In this document: positions 17,449 through 29,946 of the stretch, in pieces
Numbering within the stretch: the first letter of the stretch is position 1
Layout of the letters: the number at the start of each line of letters is the position of its first letter
DNA from: an uncultured Bacteroidales bacterium
Lineage (GTDB): Bacteria; Bacteroidota; Bacteroidia; Bacteroidales; WCHB1-69
DNA length: 64,000 nucleotides
Assembly: GCA_900315245.1 (NCBI GenBank)
Contig: OMYJ01000012.1
Location: forward strand, 1-64,000
Direction: 5' to 3'
Made by a program: the position numbers and the translations under genes
The notes under the pieces: generated by a model
Told to the model about the DNA's origin: nothing
The model's database searches: none
The model's input: only the letters and a program-made list of their open reading frames with translations

Positions 17449-18759
17449 TCACCGTATCAACGTCACACTGCCCTTTACTATCTTTTCCTTTCCACTACGA
17501 GGCTTGTAGCGTACTACACACGTATAAACGCCTTCGGGCGCGTTGGCACCATCCCAGCCGAATGACAGTTCCTCCGTGCGGGAAACCAGTCCTCCCCAGC
17601 GGTTGTAGATTTCTATGCTGTAGGATTCTATTTCTTCCGGATAATTGAACACTGGCCGGAACACATTGTTGAGTGTAGGCTTGTTGGGTGTGAACGCATT
17701 GGGTAGCCATACGGTGATCTGGGGGATTTCGTCCGGGTGGTATAGAATATGAAGCTCTACCACGGAATCGCAGCCGTTGGAGGAAGTGTAAGTGAAAGTG
17801 TAATCGCCCGGACTGGAATAGGCCACCCCATCGTGATACACGCTTTCGTCTGGAGAAATGTACTCGAAAAGCGTCGTGTGCTTTTCGGGTAACACGGTGA
17901 GAGTCAGACTGTGCAGAATGGCGGCAGTGTCCGTGCATTCCGAGCGGGTGAGCGTATGAATACCGGGGGTGGCGTATCCGGAAGTGGTGAAGCCATACCC
18001 TGAGTAGGGCTGGCCGACACAGATGCTGTCACTATATGCGATAGTGGTGTCAATAAGCACTTCGTTGGAAAAGGTGATGTCTCTAAAAAAAGCCTCAACA
18101 ATTCCATCCCATGTCTCAAACTCTTCCAACAAACGAAACACCACCAAATGGGGCGGTGGAATAGTGATTCCTTTGCAGAGGAGATTAAGGGTGTAGACGG
18201 TAGGGTGATTGAGCTCATCCCAATCATCCCAAATACTATAAATATAGAGCGTATCTATCGGTACGTATCCCGCTAACGTGTCGGAAATCATCGTCACATA
18301 TCCCACAGCAAAAGGAAGACCTGACTCAAAAGTGGTGTCCACAAGGGTGCTGCCTGTAAATTCATGGGCACTATAAACAGCAGAAAAAGAGATATATGTG
18401 GGAGATTCTTCGAGAGGTGGCGAAATCATGCTTCTTTCTTGTACACGGGGTCGATAAGCCAGCTGCTTGTTCAAGCGCATCGCTTGATCAAGTACCATAT
18501 CTGGAGGAATATAAATTGGGGCAGTAGGAGTAGCCCAAACATCCACATGCATGTTACATTGAGTCCAACAACATTCCCTATAGAGAAAAGTGGAATCTGC
18601 TCCTCCGTGAATCCAGCCATTGTAAACGAATCCGCTCTCGAAATCCTCAAAATAGGGCAGATGTCTCGGAGGGCAATTTTGTGCCATACTTCGCCACACG
18701 CCACCTATCATCAAGACAAACAGCACCCCTAAGAAACATATCTTCTTTGTATTAAGCAT
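17449..18759 (-). CDS. Secreted protein with T9SS type B (gliding motility-associated) C-terminal domain
   Basis: A 436-aa protein with an N-terminal signal peptide (MLNTKKICFLGVLF...RSMAQ). A central region of unknown function contains paired cysteines. The C-terminal CHU_C/type B sorting domain (about 350-436) reads NAFTPNKPTLNNVF then YSIEIYNRWGG, SFGWDGANAPEGVY and a final VKGSVTLIR. It is expected to be exported by Sec and T9SS. The start at 18759 is chosen because it begins the signal peptide. It follows the lpxH-like gene on the same strand after about 67 bases. Confidence 0.85.
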   Translation of the reverse strand: MLNTKKICFLGVLFVLMIGGVWRSMAQNCPPRHLPYFEDFESGFVYNGWIHGGADSTFLYRECCWTQCNMHVDVWATPTAPIYIPPDMVLDQAMRLNKQLAYRPRVQERSMISPPLEESPTYISFSAVYSAHEFTGSTLVDTTFESGLPFAVGYVTMISDTLAGYVPIDTLYIYSIWDDWDELNHPTVYTLNLLCKGITIPPPHLVVFRLLEEFETWDGIVEAFFRDITFSNEVLIDTTIAYSDSICVGQPYSGYGFTTSGYATPGIHTLTRSECTDTAAILHSLTLTVLPEKHTTLFEYISPDESVYHDGVAYSSPGDYTFTYTSSNGCDSVVELHILYHPDEIPQITVWLPNAFTPNKPTLNNVFRPVFNYPEEIESYSIEIYNRWGGLVSRTEELSFGWDGANAPEGVYTCVVRYKPRSGKEKIVKGSVTLIR

Positions 18760-18826
18760 TTTATCACGTGGAAAACTTGTCAAAAGATTCCCCACGTTTC
18801 TTTTGTCGCACGAAAAGGTTATTTTG

Positions 18827-19612
18827 TTACATCACATTTTCATTTAGTACAGGTTCACTGTCTTTTGGGGTAAAAGAGATATAGCTGAATTTCTCCAGCC
18901 AGTCGCCGGTGTTGAAGAAAAGATGGCCAGGCGCAAGCTCGTAACGCATGGGGATGTGGCGGTGCGCGAAGATGAAGAATTCGACATCTGTGGTCTGCAA
19001 CAGCTCACGGGCGAACTGCACTTGGAATTCGCCCTCACCTTTGAAGACGAACATGCTCTCATTATGGGAGTTGCGGCTCTTTTCGGAAAAGAAACGTGAA
19101 ATGGCGAACGATTGCCTCGGGTGCAACATACTGTACAGCCGCTGGTTGAACTTGCTGTTGAAAATCCGCTTGATGAGCAGATACTTACGCTGCCTGCCAC
19201 CCAGTCCGTCACCATGGCCCACGAAACAACGGTGCCCGTTAATGTCCACTAATCGTGCTTCATGATGAACGGTAGCCCCAAATGTTTGCGTGAAATAATC
19301 CTCCACCCACATATCGTGGTTACCTGTAAAATAGTGAATCTGAGTGCCTTGCGCATATAACTCTTTCAAATAAGCGAACAGCGTGACATACCCTTTCGGA
19401 ACCACGTCGCGGTACTCGAACCAGTAGTCAAAGATGTCGCCTAAAAGGAAAAAATGGTGAAGGTTGCCGTTCTGACTCTTAAGCAGCTGCACGAGCTTGA
19501 GTTCCCGTTCTTCACTTTCAGTGTCCGGCGGGGTGCGGAAATGTGCGTCCGACACGAACAAACAGTTGCCGTGGAGCTCAATCGGATCAGAAAGCGGAGT
19601 TGTTTTTTTCAC
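18827..19612 (-). CDS. lpxH: UDP-2,3-diacylglucosamine hydrolase, LpxH-like metallophosphatase
   Basis: A 261-aa calcineurin-like phosphoesterase. The metal-binding series is complete: DAH (22-24), GDIFDYW (58-64), GNHD (97-100), GHGD (132-135) and HRH (217-219). This order and the DYWFEYRD stretch fit LpxH, which cleaves UDP-2,3-diacylglucosamine to lipid X in lipid A synthesis on the inner membrane. The start is GTG at 19612; there is no in-frame ATG before the first metal motif. The promoter box ends only 5 bases before the GTG, so the message may be leaderless. Confidence 0.88.
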   Translation of the reverse strand: MKKTTPLSDPIELHGNCLFVSDAHFRTPPDTESEERELKLVQLLKSQNGNLHHFFLLGDIFDYWFEYRDVVPKGYVTLFAYLKELYAQGTQIHYFTGNHDMWVEDYFTQTFGATVHHEARLVDINGHRCFVGHGDGLGGRQRKYLLIKRIFNSKFNQRLYSMLHPRQSFAISRFFSEKSRNSHNESMFVFKGEGEFQVQFARELLQTTDVEFFIFAHRHIPMRYELAPGHLFFNTGDWLEKFSYISFTPKDSEPVLNENVM

Positions 19613-19616
19613 GCGG

Positions 19617-19624
19617 CAAAGATA
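19617..19624 (-). promoter_or_regulatory. -7 box (TATCTTTG on minus) for the lpxH-like gene
   Basis: Reads CAAAGATA on plus. Its distal G is 5 bases from the GTG start, so transcription should begin at or next to the start codon. Confidence 0.65.
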
Positions 19625-19682
19625 CGATTTTAATGGTTATAGTTCAAAGATCAAAGTTCAAGGTTCAAGGTCAAAAAAAATG

Positions 19683-19690
19683 TATTTTTG
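19683..19690 (+). promoter_or_regulatory. -7 box (TATTTTTG) for the lipoprotein gene at 19695
   Basis: It ends 5 bases before the ATG at 19695, mirroring the divergent lpxH promoter 58 bases away. Confidence 0.65.
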
Positions 19691-19694
19691 CCGT

Positions 19695-20747
19695 ATGAAA
19701 AAGAACATTTATAATTGTCTATTCTTTATTCGGATGCCCCTCCTCTTTGTATGCCTTTTGCTTGCGTGTACGTCATGCGGGCAGACGTTGGTGTGTGGTT
19801 GCACCGATCCGGCGGCCACCAATTATGACACTAAAGCAAACGTCAATAATGGCAGCTGTAAATATCCATCCGCTATCGTCAAATCCACTGTGTTAGGCAA
19901 ATTAGATTCTCTATTGGAAGGTTCATCTTCTCTGTTTTACTGGAATAACGGCTTTTGGACCTACAATGACCACACCGACAAATGTCTCTATCGAATAGAT
20001 AGTAACAATGCCGTCATTACAGATTCCTTTTGTATCAAGCGAACCCGGAACCGGGACACCGAGGAAATCACGCAAGACAGCAATTTTATTTATTTCGGAG
20101 ACATAGGCAACAACAAAGGTAACAGGCATTATCTTCATATTTTGCGAATCAGCAAGGAAATGATAAGGAACAAAAAATACAAAGTGGATACCATAAGGTT
20201 TTCCTACGAAGACCAAACCGATTTCACTGCTCATCTGCAAGGCACCGACTTTGACTGCGAGGCCTTTATCGTCACGGATGACAGTATCTACCTTTTTACC
20301 AAGCAGTGGGTTTCCGCGCAGACCACCGTTTATAGTCTCCCTAAAACGCCCGGCACCCATGTTGCGCACCGGCGCGACACCTACAACACAAAGGGATTAA
20401 TCACGGGAGCAACATACATTCCTGAATACCAACTGGTTGTTCTGTGTGGCTACGACTATGACAAAAACCATATTTTGTCCGCTCTTCATCCGTTCCTTAT
20501 TCTGTTGTATGATTTTAAGGATGGTTCTTTCTTCTCCGGAAACAAACGGCGATTGGATTTTCCTTCCGGTACCAAGGCGCAAATTGAGGCCATTGCCACG
20601 TCTAACGGATTGGATTTCTATCTCACCAGTGAACATTTTCATACCACCCGAATGGGTCTCACCTTCGACTTTCCCGCGCAGCTGTGGCGGGTGGATTTGC
20701 GGAAGTACCTGATGCCGTATATGAAGTCAAAATCAAAGAACGATTGA
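19695..20747 (+). CDS. Hypothetical lipoprotein, possible beta-propeller
   Basis: About 350 aa. An N-terminal lipoprotein signal (MKKNIYNCLF...LLLACTSC) precedes a short Cys-Asp-Pro segment (GCTDPAATNYDTKANVNNGS), a motif common in surface proteins of this phylum. The rest has repeated short beta-strand patterns (YLHILRISKE, VYSLPKTPGTH, LYDFKDGSFF) that suggest a beta-propeller. Exact function unknown. The start could also be ATG at 19734, which would give a normal leader but a signal peptide without its basic start. Confidence 0.75.
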   Translation: MKKNIYNCLFFIRMPLLFVCLLLACTSCGQTLVCGCTDPAATNYDTKANVNNGSCKYPSAIVKSTVLGKLDSLLEGSSSLFYWNNGFWTYNDHTDKCLYRIDSNNAVITDSFCIKRTRNRDTEEITQDSNFIYFGDIGNNKGNRHYLHILRISKEMIRNKKYKVDTIRFSYEDQTDFTAHLQGTDFDCEAFIVTDDSIYLFTKQWVSAQTTVYSLPKTPGTHVAHRRDTYNTKGLITGATYIPEYQLVVLCGYDYDKNHILSALHPFLILLYDFKDGSFFSGNKRRLDFPSGTKAQIEAIATSNGLDFYLTSEHFHTTRMGLTFDFPAQLWRVDLRKYLMPYMKSKSKND

Positions 20748-20791
20748 TTTAACTATTATTCAAACAACCATCTCTCAATTGCCAAAAAAAG

Positions 20792-20799
20792 TAATTTTG
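20792..20799 (+). promoter_or_regulatory. -7 box (TAATTTTG) for the outer-membrane barrel gene
   Basis: Matches TAnnTTTG, 33 bases before the ATG at 20833. Confidence 0.7.
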
Positions 20800-20832
20800 C
20801 ATCGACAAAAGTATAACCAAAATATACATATT

Positions 20833-21372
20833 ATGAAAAATTTCAAGAATCATGTAATCCTTTTCTTTCTTGTTATGGTAATGACAGGCGGTGTTTTCGC
20901 CCAGGCTCCGTACAAGCACAGCATCGGCGTTACGGCCGGCAATTTTGAAGCTCTTTCCTATAAGACCTTCTTCACAAACCATCTGGCCTTGCAGCTTGAT
21001 TTCGGTTACAAATACACCATTGGTTCCAATCACTATGTCCATGGTAGGGGGATTTCTTCTCTGGAGATTAATCCCAATCTAATGTACGAAGGTCACTTCA
21101 CCAAAGGTCTCTACGGATTTATCGGCGGGGGGCTCAGCTTGGGCTACTCCTGGTACTGGGGCGTTTTTGACAGCTGGTTTTATAATACCCGGTATCGTTA
21201 CGATTACGGCAAGTTCGGTGTGAACGGCATCTTCGGTCTGGAGTACAAGTTCAACATTCCGCTGACGCTGCAGTTCGACTTCCGACCCGGTTACGGAATG
21301 CTTTTCACCGATGATGTTGCCGCTAATTATTTTGACTGGAGCTTAAATGTTGGCGTGCGCTATACGTTCTAA
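20833..21372 (+). CDS. Small outer-membrane beta-barrel protein
   Basis: A 179-aa protein with a signal peptide ending GGVFAQ. The mature part has about eight alternating aromatic/polar strands, such as LALQLDFGYKYT and LTLQFDFRPGYG, and ends in an aromatic residue (VGVRYTF), as expected for an outer-membrane barrel of the OmpW/OmpX size class. No family assignment beyond that. The beta-galactosidase gene begins 36 bases later and may be co-transcribed. Confidence 0.8.
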   Translation: MKNFKNHVILFFLVMVMTGGVFAQAPYKHSIGVTAGNFEALSYKTFFTNHLALQLDFGYKYTIGSNHYVHGRGISSLEINPNLMYEGHFTKGLYGFIGGGLSLGYSWYWGVFDSWFYNTRYRYDYGKFGVNGIFGLEYKFNIPLTLQFDFRPGYGMLFTDDVAANYFDWSLNVGVRYTF

Positions 21373-25227
<3,855 letters not shown>

Positions 25228-25325
25228 ATTTTGGCAATCGCGTGTTGTCTAATGCGTGTTTTTTGAAAAAAAAACTAAAAAAGTATTTTTAAGAATTTTT
25301 AAGACATCACCGTTTGAAAAAAATA

Positions 25326-25333
25326 TATTTTTG
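25326..25333 (+). promoter_or_regulatory. -7 box (TATTTTTG) for the lipoprotein genes at 25402 and 25981
   Basis: Matches the consensus, 68 bases before the ATG at 25402. Confidence 0.7.
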
Positions 25334-25401
25334 CGCCTTGGAATAAAAGGCGAAATAATAATTCAAAAAATAAATTTATTAACCCAAAAAAATTCAAAAA
25401 A

Positions 25402-25944
25402 ATGAAAAAAGTATTAAGCGTACTGGCTGTTGCAGCCTTGTTTTTAGTTGGTATTACCAGCTGTGTTCAACCTAAAACCGCAACTGAATTGTTGACTCAA
25501 AGCAAAGGTTGGGTACTTTCTTCTGCAACCTCTTCTCCTGCTTACCATTTGAGCGATGGTAGTTTTGCCACCGATCTGATGACTGAGGGATATCTTATGG
25601 CTTGGGAACTTGATGACATCATTGTCTTCAATGAAAACGGATCTCATCTTTTGAAACCTGGTAAAAACGTTCCCGAAAGCGCAGCTGATGGTTTTGTTGC
25701 AGAAACATCTCTGGGCAACTGGTCATTTGACAATGTCGAGAATCCTGAATTCATTTTTATGCAAGTTCCTTTCTTGTTTGACTATGATGCAGAAGGCAAC
25801 TTCACCTTTGATGCTCCAGTTGAAAAATGCCAGGTTCTCTCCCTCACAGAGAATGAGCTGAGAATCAAATGCACGATCGACGACACCGAAAATCCTGCAA
25901 AAGATGTGTATTCTTTCACTTTGACTTACGTTCCCGCTAAGTAA
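25402..25944 (+). CDS. Hypothetical lipoprotein, lipocalin-like pattern
   Basis: A 180-aa protein with a lipoprotein signal peptide (MKKVLSVLAVAALFLVGITSC). The mature part (KGWVLSSATSS, DIIVFNENGSHLL, GNWSFDN, YSFTLTYVP) follows the strand pattern of the lipocalin-like lipoproteins common in Bacteroidota, but no diagnostic motif is seen. Probably anchored in the outer or inner membrane. The next lipoprotein gene follows after 36 bases on the same strand. Confidence 0.8.
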   Translation: MKKVLSVLAVAALFLVGITSCVQPKTATELLTQSKGWVLSSATSSPAYHLSDGSFATDLMTEGYLMAWELDDIIVFNENGSHLLKPGKNVPESAADGFVAETSLGNWSFDNVENPEFIFMQVPFLFDYDAEGNFTFDAPVEKCQVLSLTENELRIKCTIDDTENPAKDVYSFTLTYVPAK

Positions 25945-25980
25945 TTAATCCGAACAAAATCACTTTAAATTTAGAATAAA

Positions 25981-26349
25981 ATGAAAAAAGTATTTTTAGC
26001 AGTATTATGCGCAGGCCTTTTCTTCGCCTGTGGTAACAAAAAACAAGCTGAACCCGAAGCTTTGGTTGACACCGTTCCCGTTGAGGAAGTTGTAGAGGAA
26101 GTCACTGAAGTGGTGGAAGAGCCCGTTGCTGAAGAGCCCGTCGCTCAAGCCGCTCCCGCGAAGAAGACCAATACAACCGCAAAGAAACAAACGCCTGCTC
26201 CTCAAGCGAATGTTCAAAAAGTTGACAATAACACTTCAGTGAAAGATCGTGCTGAGAAAGCTGCTACCAACGTGGCTAACACAGCTATCGACAAAGCTGA
26301 AAAGGAAACCACCAACGCTATTGTTAACAGTGGTAAAAAGAGAAGATAA
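25981..26349 (+). CDS. Small Ala/Pro/Glu/Lys-rich lipoprotein
   Basis: A 122-aa protein with lipobox FFAC at residues 15-18, then a low-complexity mature part: an acidic run (about 25-52), an Ala/Pro/Lys/Thr linker (about 53-78) and an Ala/Lys/Asn-rich helical end. It looks like a flexible periplasmic tether rather than an enzyme. Function unknown. Followed by a clear terminator. Confidence 0.78.
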   Translation: MKKVFLAVLCAGLFFACGNKKQAEPEALVDTVPVEEVVEEVTEVVEEPVAEEPVAQAAPAKKTNTTAKKQTPAPQANVQKVDNNTSVKDRAEKAATNVANTAIDKAEKETTNAIVNSGKKRR

Positions 26350-26368
26350 TCTTTTCAAAAATATTTGA

Positions 26369-26401
26369 AAAAAAAGGTGTTCCGCAAGAACACCTTTTTT
26401 G
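26369..26401 (+). terminator. Rho-independent terminator after the small lipoprotein gene
   Basis: AAAAGGTGTTC pairs with GAACACCTTTT around a five-base loop and is followed by T residues. Confidence 0.92.
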
Positions 26402-26416
26402 TTTTAAAAAAAAGTG

Positions 26417-26424
26417 TACTTTTG
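26417..26424 (+). promoter_or_regulatory. -7 box (TACTTTTG) for apt
   Basis: Matches TAnnTTTG, 27 bases before the ATG at 26452. Longer in-frame readings would begin in the preceding terminator. Confidence 0.72.
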
Positions 26425-26451
26425 TGCAAAATTTTTTGGACAGAAAAAGTG

Positions 26452-26964
26452 ATGATTATCAAGGAGAAAATTCGTGTGGTTCCTGACTTTCCGACACCGG
26501 GAATTCAGTTCTATGACATTACCACTTTGCTCAATGACCCGCAAGCATACCGCGAGACTATCGATACTATGGTGCAGATAGCCAGAAAGTTCAATCCTGA
26601 TGTGGTGGTTGCTCTTGAGTCACGCGGCTTTTTCTTCGGCACAAATCTGGCCCTCCAACTGGGTGTTCCTTTTGTCCCCGTACGTAAAAAAGGAAAACTT
26701 CCATTCAAGACCTATCAGGAGACTTATTTACTCGAATATGGCAGCGCTACAATGGAAATCCATACCGACGCGATGGCCGAAAATCAAAATGTGCTCATCA
26801 TTGACGATGTGCTGGCAACCGGCGGCTCCATGACCGCAGCCGTTAACCTTGTCAACCACTTCCACCCGAAAGAGATCCACCTGCTCTTCCTGATGGAACT
26901 CGAAGCATTGAAAGGCCGCAAAAAACTGTCCAAATATTCTATTGACAGCTTATTAACAGTATAA
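26452..26964 (+). CDS. apt: Adenine phosphoribosyltransferase
   Basis: A 170-aa purine-salvage enzyme making AMP from adenine and PRPP. The PRPP-binding loop LIIDDVLATGGSM is at residues 115-127. The N-terminal adenine-binding region PTPGIQFYDITTLL and the ALESRGFFFG block are typical of Apt. The ATG at 26452 fits the promoter. ilvE follows after 24 bases, probably in one transcript. Confidence 0.95.
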   Translation: MIIKEKIRVVPDFPTPGIQFYDITTLLNDPQAYRETIDTMVQIARKFNPDVVVALESRGFFFGTNLALQLGVPFVPVRKKGKLPFKTYQETYLLEYGSATMEIHTDAMAENQNVLIIDDVLATGGSMTAAVNLVNHFHPKEIHLLFLMELEALKGRKKLSKYSIDSLLTV

Positions 26965-26988
26965 ATCAACTAATCAAATAAATTTTTT

Positions 26989-28011
26989 ATGAAAAATATC
27001 GATTGGAAAAACCTTTCATTCGGTTATATGAAAACCGACTACAATGTCCGCTGCTATTTCAGAAACGGCGAGTGGGGAAAACTGGAATTGAGCTCTGACG
27101 AGTATATTCCGATGCACATGGCGGCTTCTTGTCTGCACTATGGTCAGGAGGCATTTGAGGGCATGAAGGCCTTCCGCGGCAAAGACGGTAAAGTGCGCTT
27201 GTTCCGTTGGGAAGAGAACTGGAAACGTCTCAATAATTCTGCTGACACCATTATGTTAGCCAAAATTCCTGAGAAGTTGTTCTTTGATGCCTTGGAAATG
27301 GTGATCAAGGCCAACGCAGAATACATTCCGCCTTACGGCACCGAGGGTTCCCTCTATATCCGTCCGCTGCTTATCGGTACTGGTGCCACCATCGGTGTGA
27401 AACCTGCTGACGAATACCTCTTCATCGTCTTCGTGATGCCTGTCGGACCTTACTTCAAGGAAGGTTTCAAACCCACTGACATGCAGATTGCCAAGGATTA
27501 TGACCGTGCAGCTCCTCTGGGCACCGGTCACGTGAAGGTCGGTGGCAACTACGCCGCTTCCCTTCGTGCTGGCGAACGCGCTCATAAGGAAGGCTTCAGC
27601 GCTTCCATTTTCGCCGATGCCAAGACGAAAACCTTCATCGACGAGGCCGGTCCCGCCAACTTCTTCGGTATCAAGGACGGCAAGTATGTAACCCCGGATT
27701 CCGGCTCCATCCTGCCCTCTATCACCAACATGAGCTTGAGAACCATCGCTGAGGAACTCGGTCTTGTGGTCGAGAGACGCCACGTCAGACTCGATGAGAT
27801 CGACACCTTCGAGGAAGCCGGCGCTTGCGGTACCGCTGCTGTCATCTCCCCCATCCACAAGATTCAGGACAGAGAGACTGGCAAGGAATATGTCATCTCC
27901 AAAGACGGCAAACCCGGTCCGTGGTGCATCAAAATGCGCGAATACCTTATGGGTATCCAATACGGCGAAATCGAAGACAAATTCGGTTGGTGCACTATCG
28001 TGGACTGCTAA
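26989..28011 (+). CDS. ilvE: Branched-chain amino acid aminotransferase
   Basis: A 340-aa class IV PLP aminotransferase for the last step of valine, leucine and isoleucine synthesis (or the first of their breakdown). Seen blocks are YGQEAFEGMKAFRG, RPLLIGTG, the PLP lysine in GHVKVGGNYAAS, FIDEAGPANFFGIKDG, and TNMSLRTIAEELG with GACGTAAVISPI near the end. Full length. A strong terminator follows. Confidence 0.95.
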   Translation: MKNIDWKNLSFGYMKTDYNVRCYFRNGEWGKLELSSDEYIPMHMAASCLHYGQEAFEGMKAFRGKDGKVRLFRWEENWKRLNNSADTIMLAKIPEKLFFDALEMVIKANAEYIPPYGTEGSLYIRPLLIGTGATIGVKPADEYLFIVFVMPVGPYFKEGFKPTDMQIAKDYDRAAPLGTGHVKVGGNYAASLRAGERAHKEGFSASIFADAKTKTFIDEAGPANFFGIKDGKYVTPDSGSILPSITNMSLRTIAEELGLVVERRHVRLDEIDTFEEAGACGTAAVISPIHKIQDRETGKEYVISKDGKPGPWCIKMREYLMGIQYGEIEDKFGWCTIVDC

Positions 28012-28032
28012 TCGGTTGCTTCAAACTAACAA

Positions 28033-28062
28033 AAAAAAGGACGTCGAAAGGCGTCCTTTTTT
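28033..28062 (+). terminator. Rho-independent terminator after ilvE
   Basis: AAAAGGACG and CGTCCTTTT arms with a TCGAAAGG loop and a T run. Confidence 0.92.
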
Positions 28063-28125
28063 CGTTTAGACTTAAGACTTGGGACTTAAGACTTTTGGTG
28101 TATTCCGATTGTTAATGGAGATAGA

Positions 28126-28968
28126 CTACGTGCATAACACGTACAAATCGTCTCGCTGGTTGATGCAGAGAATCGGCAATTCTGAACTGCCGATAATTTT
28201 GCGCTCGCGGGGGCCCGTCAGCACATCAGCGAGTGTGTAGTAGCGGGTCATCATGATGACTGAAGCGCCTGCATTCACTTGCGGGGCAAATTCCAAGGCG
28301 TATGCATCCAGATAGTTATGCGGCTGGGTTTCATGTTTTTCGTACGTGATTTCCAGATTTTCGTACAGTTTCTCAACGAAAGCCACATTGTCGTGAACTA
28401 ATTTGACCAACCCTTCGTCTCTATATTTCGGATAAAGAATGTGAATGACAGAACCATAGAACCGACTGAAATAGCCCGCCCATAACGCCTTTTCTTTGTT
28501 CTGGCGCTCGATGTCCAAAGGCAACAGGATGTGTTTGTAACAGGTCGTGTCCGTATGATTGGTTGTGACGGTCATCACAGGAAAACGCGATTGCCGAATC
28601 AGTTTGATAGCCTTCTTGACGTTGAAGAAACCTTCCTTGGCGTTTTTATCCACCCCAATGACGAACATAGCGGTGTTATGCTCGTCAGCATAGCGGAAAA
28701 GAGTTTCCGGAAACACATAATCGGTGATTACTTGACCATTTTTGGCATTTAAGATGATGTTTTGGAGTTCATCGATGAATTCTTTGCCGGATATTGATGG
28801 TTTGTCGGGCAGATGGAGGTCGAAGTTCGCCATGACCGTCAGCGAGGCCTGGAACACCTCGGCGAGTTGCACACCATGCTGTGCCGCTGTCCGCCCGAAT
28901 GCGGAATTGTCGGCTATCACCGTGATGTTCAGGTTCCGGTCGCGCTTTATCGGTTCGTGTACTTCCAT
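28126..28968 (-). CDS. Tandem universal stress protein (two Usp domains)
   Basis: A 280-aa soluble protein with two UspA-like halves (about 13-140 and 150-270). The first half carries ITVIADNSAFGRTAAQHG and MFVIGVDKNAKEGFF. The second begins KHILLPLDIERQNKEKAL. The typical ATP-binding G-2x-G-9x-G(S/T) pattern is not clearly present, so ATP binding is uncertain. The role is probably in stress or energy-state response. Its start lies about 48 bases downstream of a composite repeat element (29017-29158), and I see no separate -7 box. Confidence 0.82.
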   Translation of the reverse strand: MEVHEPIKRDRNLNITVIADNSAFGRTAAQHGVQLAEVFQASLTVMANFDLHLPDKPSISGKEFIDELQNIILNAKNGQVITDYVFPETLFRYADEHNTAMFVIGVDKNAKEGFFNVKKAIKLIRQSRFPVMTVTTNHTDTTCYKHILLPLDIERQNKEKALWAGYFSRFYGSVIHILYPKYRDEGLVKLVHDNVAFVEKLYENLEITYEKHETQPHNYLDAYALEFAPQVNAGASVIMMTRYYTLADVLTGPRERKIIGSSELPILCINQRDDLYVLCT

Positions 28969-29016
28969 TGTTTGGCGGTTTTTCCCTATGGTTCACTTCA
29001 TTTATCCTGCTGTCGT

Positions 29017-29158
29017 CCTATGGTTCACTTCGTTCACCATAGGTTAATAAGGGGAGGGCTTTCAGCCCTTTTTGGACTTGGGGTTTGTCTGTTGGATAGT
29101 CTGCTTTTGTATTTTCGTTCTTCGTTTGTGTCTTGCCGGTTTTATATATGTTCCTTCG
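29017..29158 (-). repeat. Composite two-hairpin repeat element, copy A
   Basis: Read on minus, the element runs CGAAGGA.CATATAT, then AAACCGGCAAGA, CAAACGAAGAACGAA, a variable spacer, CCCAAGTCC, hairpin AGGGCT-GAA-AGCCCT (29055-29069) and hairpin CCTATGG...CCATAGG (29017-29043). It matches copy B at 49463-49605 across its length. A half copy of the last hairpin follows at 28985-28999. Before the element, on minus, lies a GATGA-rich simple repeat (about 29161-29220) that includes the tsaB stop codon. Confidence 0.9.
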
Positions 29159-29215
29159 TATGTCTTCATCTTTATTCATCGCATCATCACATCATCGTGT
29201 CATCGCATTACCGCA

Positions 29216-29929
29216 TCATCGCAGTCCCTTCACGACGGGTTTTGCCGCCACATATTCCTTCAGGTAGAAAGGTTCGAAGTAGGCAACGTCCTCAAACTCT
29301 TGCTTTTGCCACTTTCTGAGAGCAGCGGGAAGCATGTTTTTGGCGGAGATGGGGGCATCCATGAATTTGGCGTTGGGGAAAGCGGAAAGGATTTCCTTAC
29401 ATTTGGGCATCCCGTTGCCGCAAAACAGCACTTTTTCTTTTGAGAGAAGTTCCGCGAAGGTGGTTTCGTCAATAATTTTGGAGGAAACCTCTTCTAATGA
29501 CTGCATGTTGAAGTCGTAGCGGGTGGTGAAGACTTCCATGCGGCGGGCATCGATCATCGGGATGATTTGTGGCTGTTCCGATGAGGATTCTGCCCATAAC
29601 GTTTTGGCTCCCTGTGCGATACTTTCCAGCGTGCTGATGGCCATCACGGGAATACCAGCGGTGTAGGCGATGCCTTTCGCGGTGGAGACCCCGATGCGCA
29701 GCCCCGTATAGGAGCCGGGTCCTATGCTTACGGCCACACCGTTGATTTCCTTCATGCTCACTTCCGCCTGCTTCAACACTTCATCCACGAAAGGCAGCAG
29801 GTGCTTGGCGTGGTTGTTGCCACCGGCCTCCTCTTTCAGGCCGATAACCTCCGCACCTCTTGACAGGGCCACAGAACACACGTCTGTGGCGGTTTCAATA
29901 TATAATATTGTTGGGTTCATCATATTCAT
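29216..29929 (-). CDS. tsaB: TsaB, tRNA threonylcarbamoyladenosine biosynthesis protein
   Basis: A 237-aa ASKHA-fold protein, partner of TsaD in making the t6A modification at A37 of ANN-decoding tRNAs. The N-terminus LYIETATDVCSVALS, then NNHAKHLLP and SIGPGSYTGLRIGVSTAKG are diagnostic. It follows the GH3 gene by 17 bases on the same strand. Several ATGs are possible at the start (residues 1, 3 and 4). Its TGA stop lies in a GATGA-type repeat tract. Confidence 0.93.
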   Translation of the reverse strand: MNMMNPTILYIETATDVCSVALSRGAEVIGLKEEAGGNNHAKHLLPFVDEVLKQAEVSMKEINGVAVSIGPGSYTGLRIGVSTAKGIAYTAGIPVMAISTLESIAQGAKTLWAESSSEQPQIIPMIDARRMEVFTTRYDFNMQSLEEVSSKIIDETTFAELLSKEKVLFCGNGMPKCKEILSAFPNAKFMDAPISAKNMLPAALRKWQKQEFEDVAYFEPFYLKEYVAAKPVVKGLR

Positions 29930-29946
29930 CTCTCATTCATCATCAT

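Noticed and set aside
19497..19694. Longer N-terminus for the lipoprotein gene beginning at 19497
   Set aside because: It would overlap the lpxH-like gene and run through the promoter. The signal peptide starts at 19695 or 19734.
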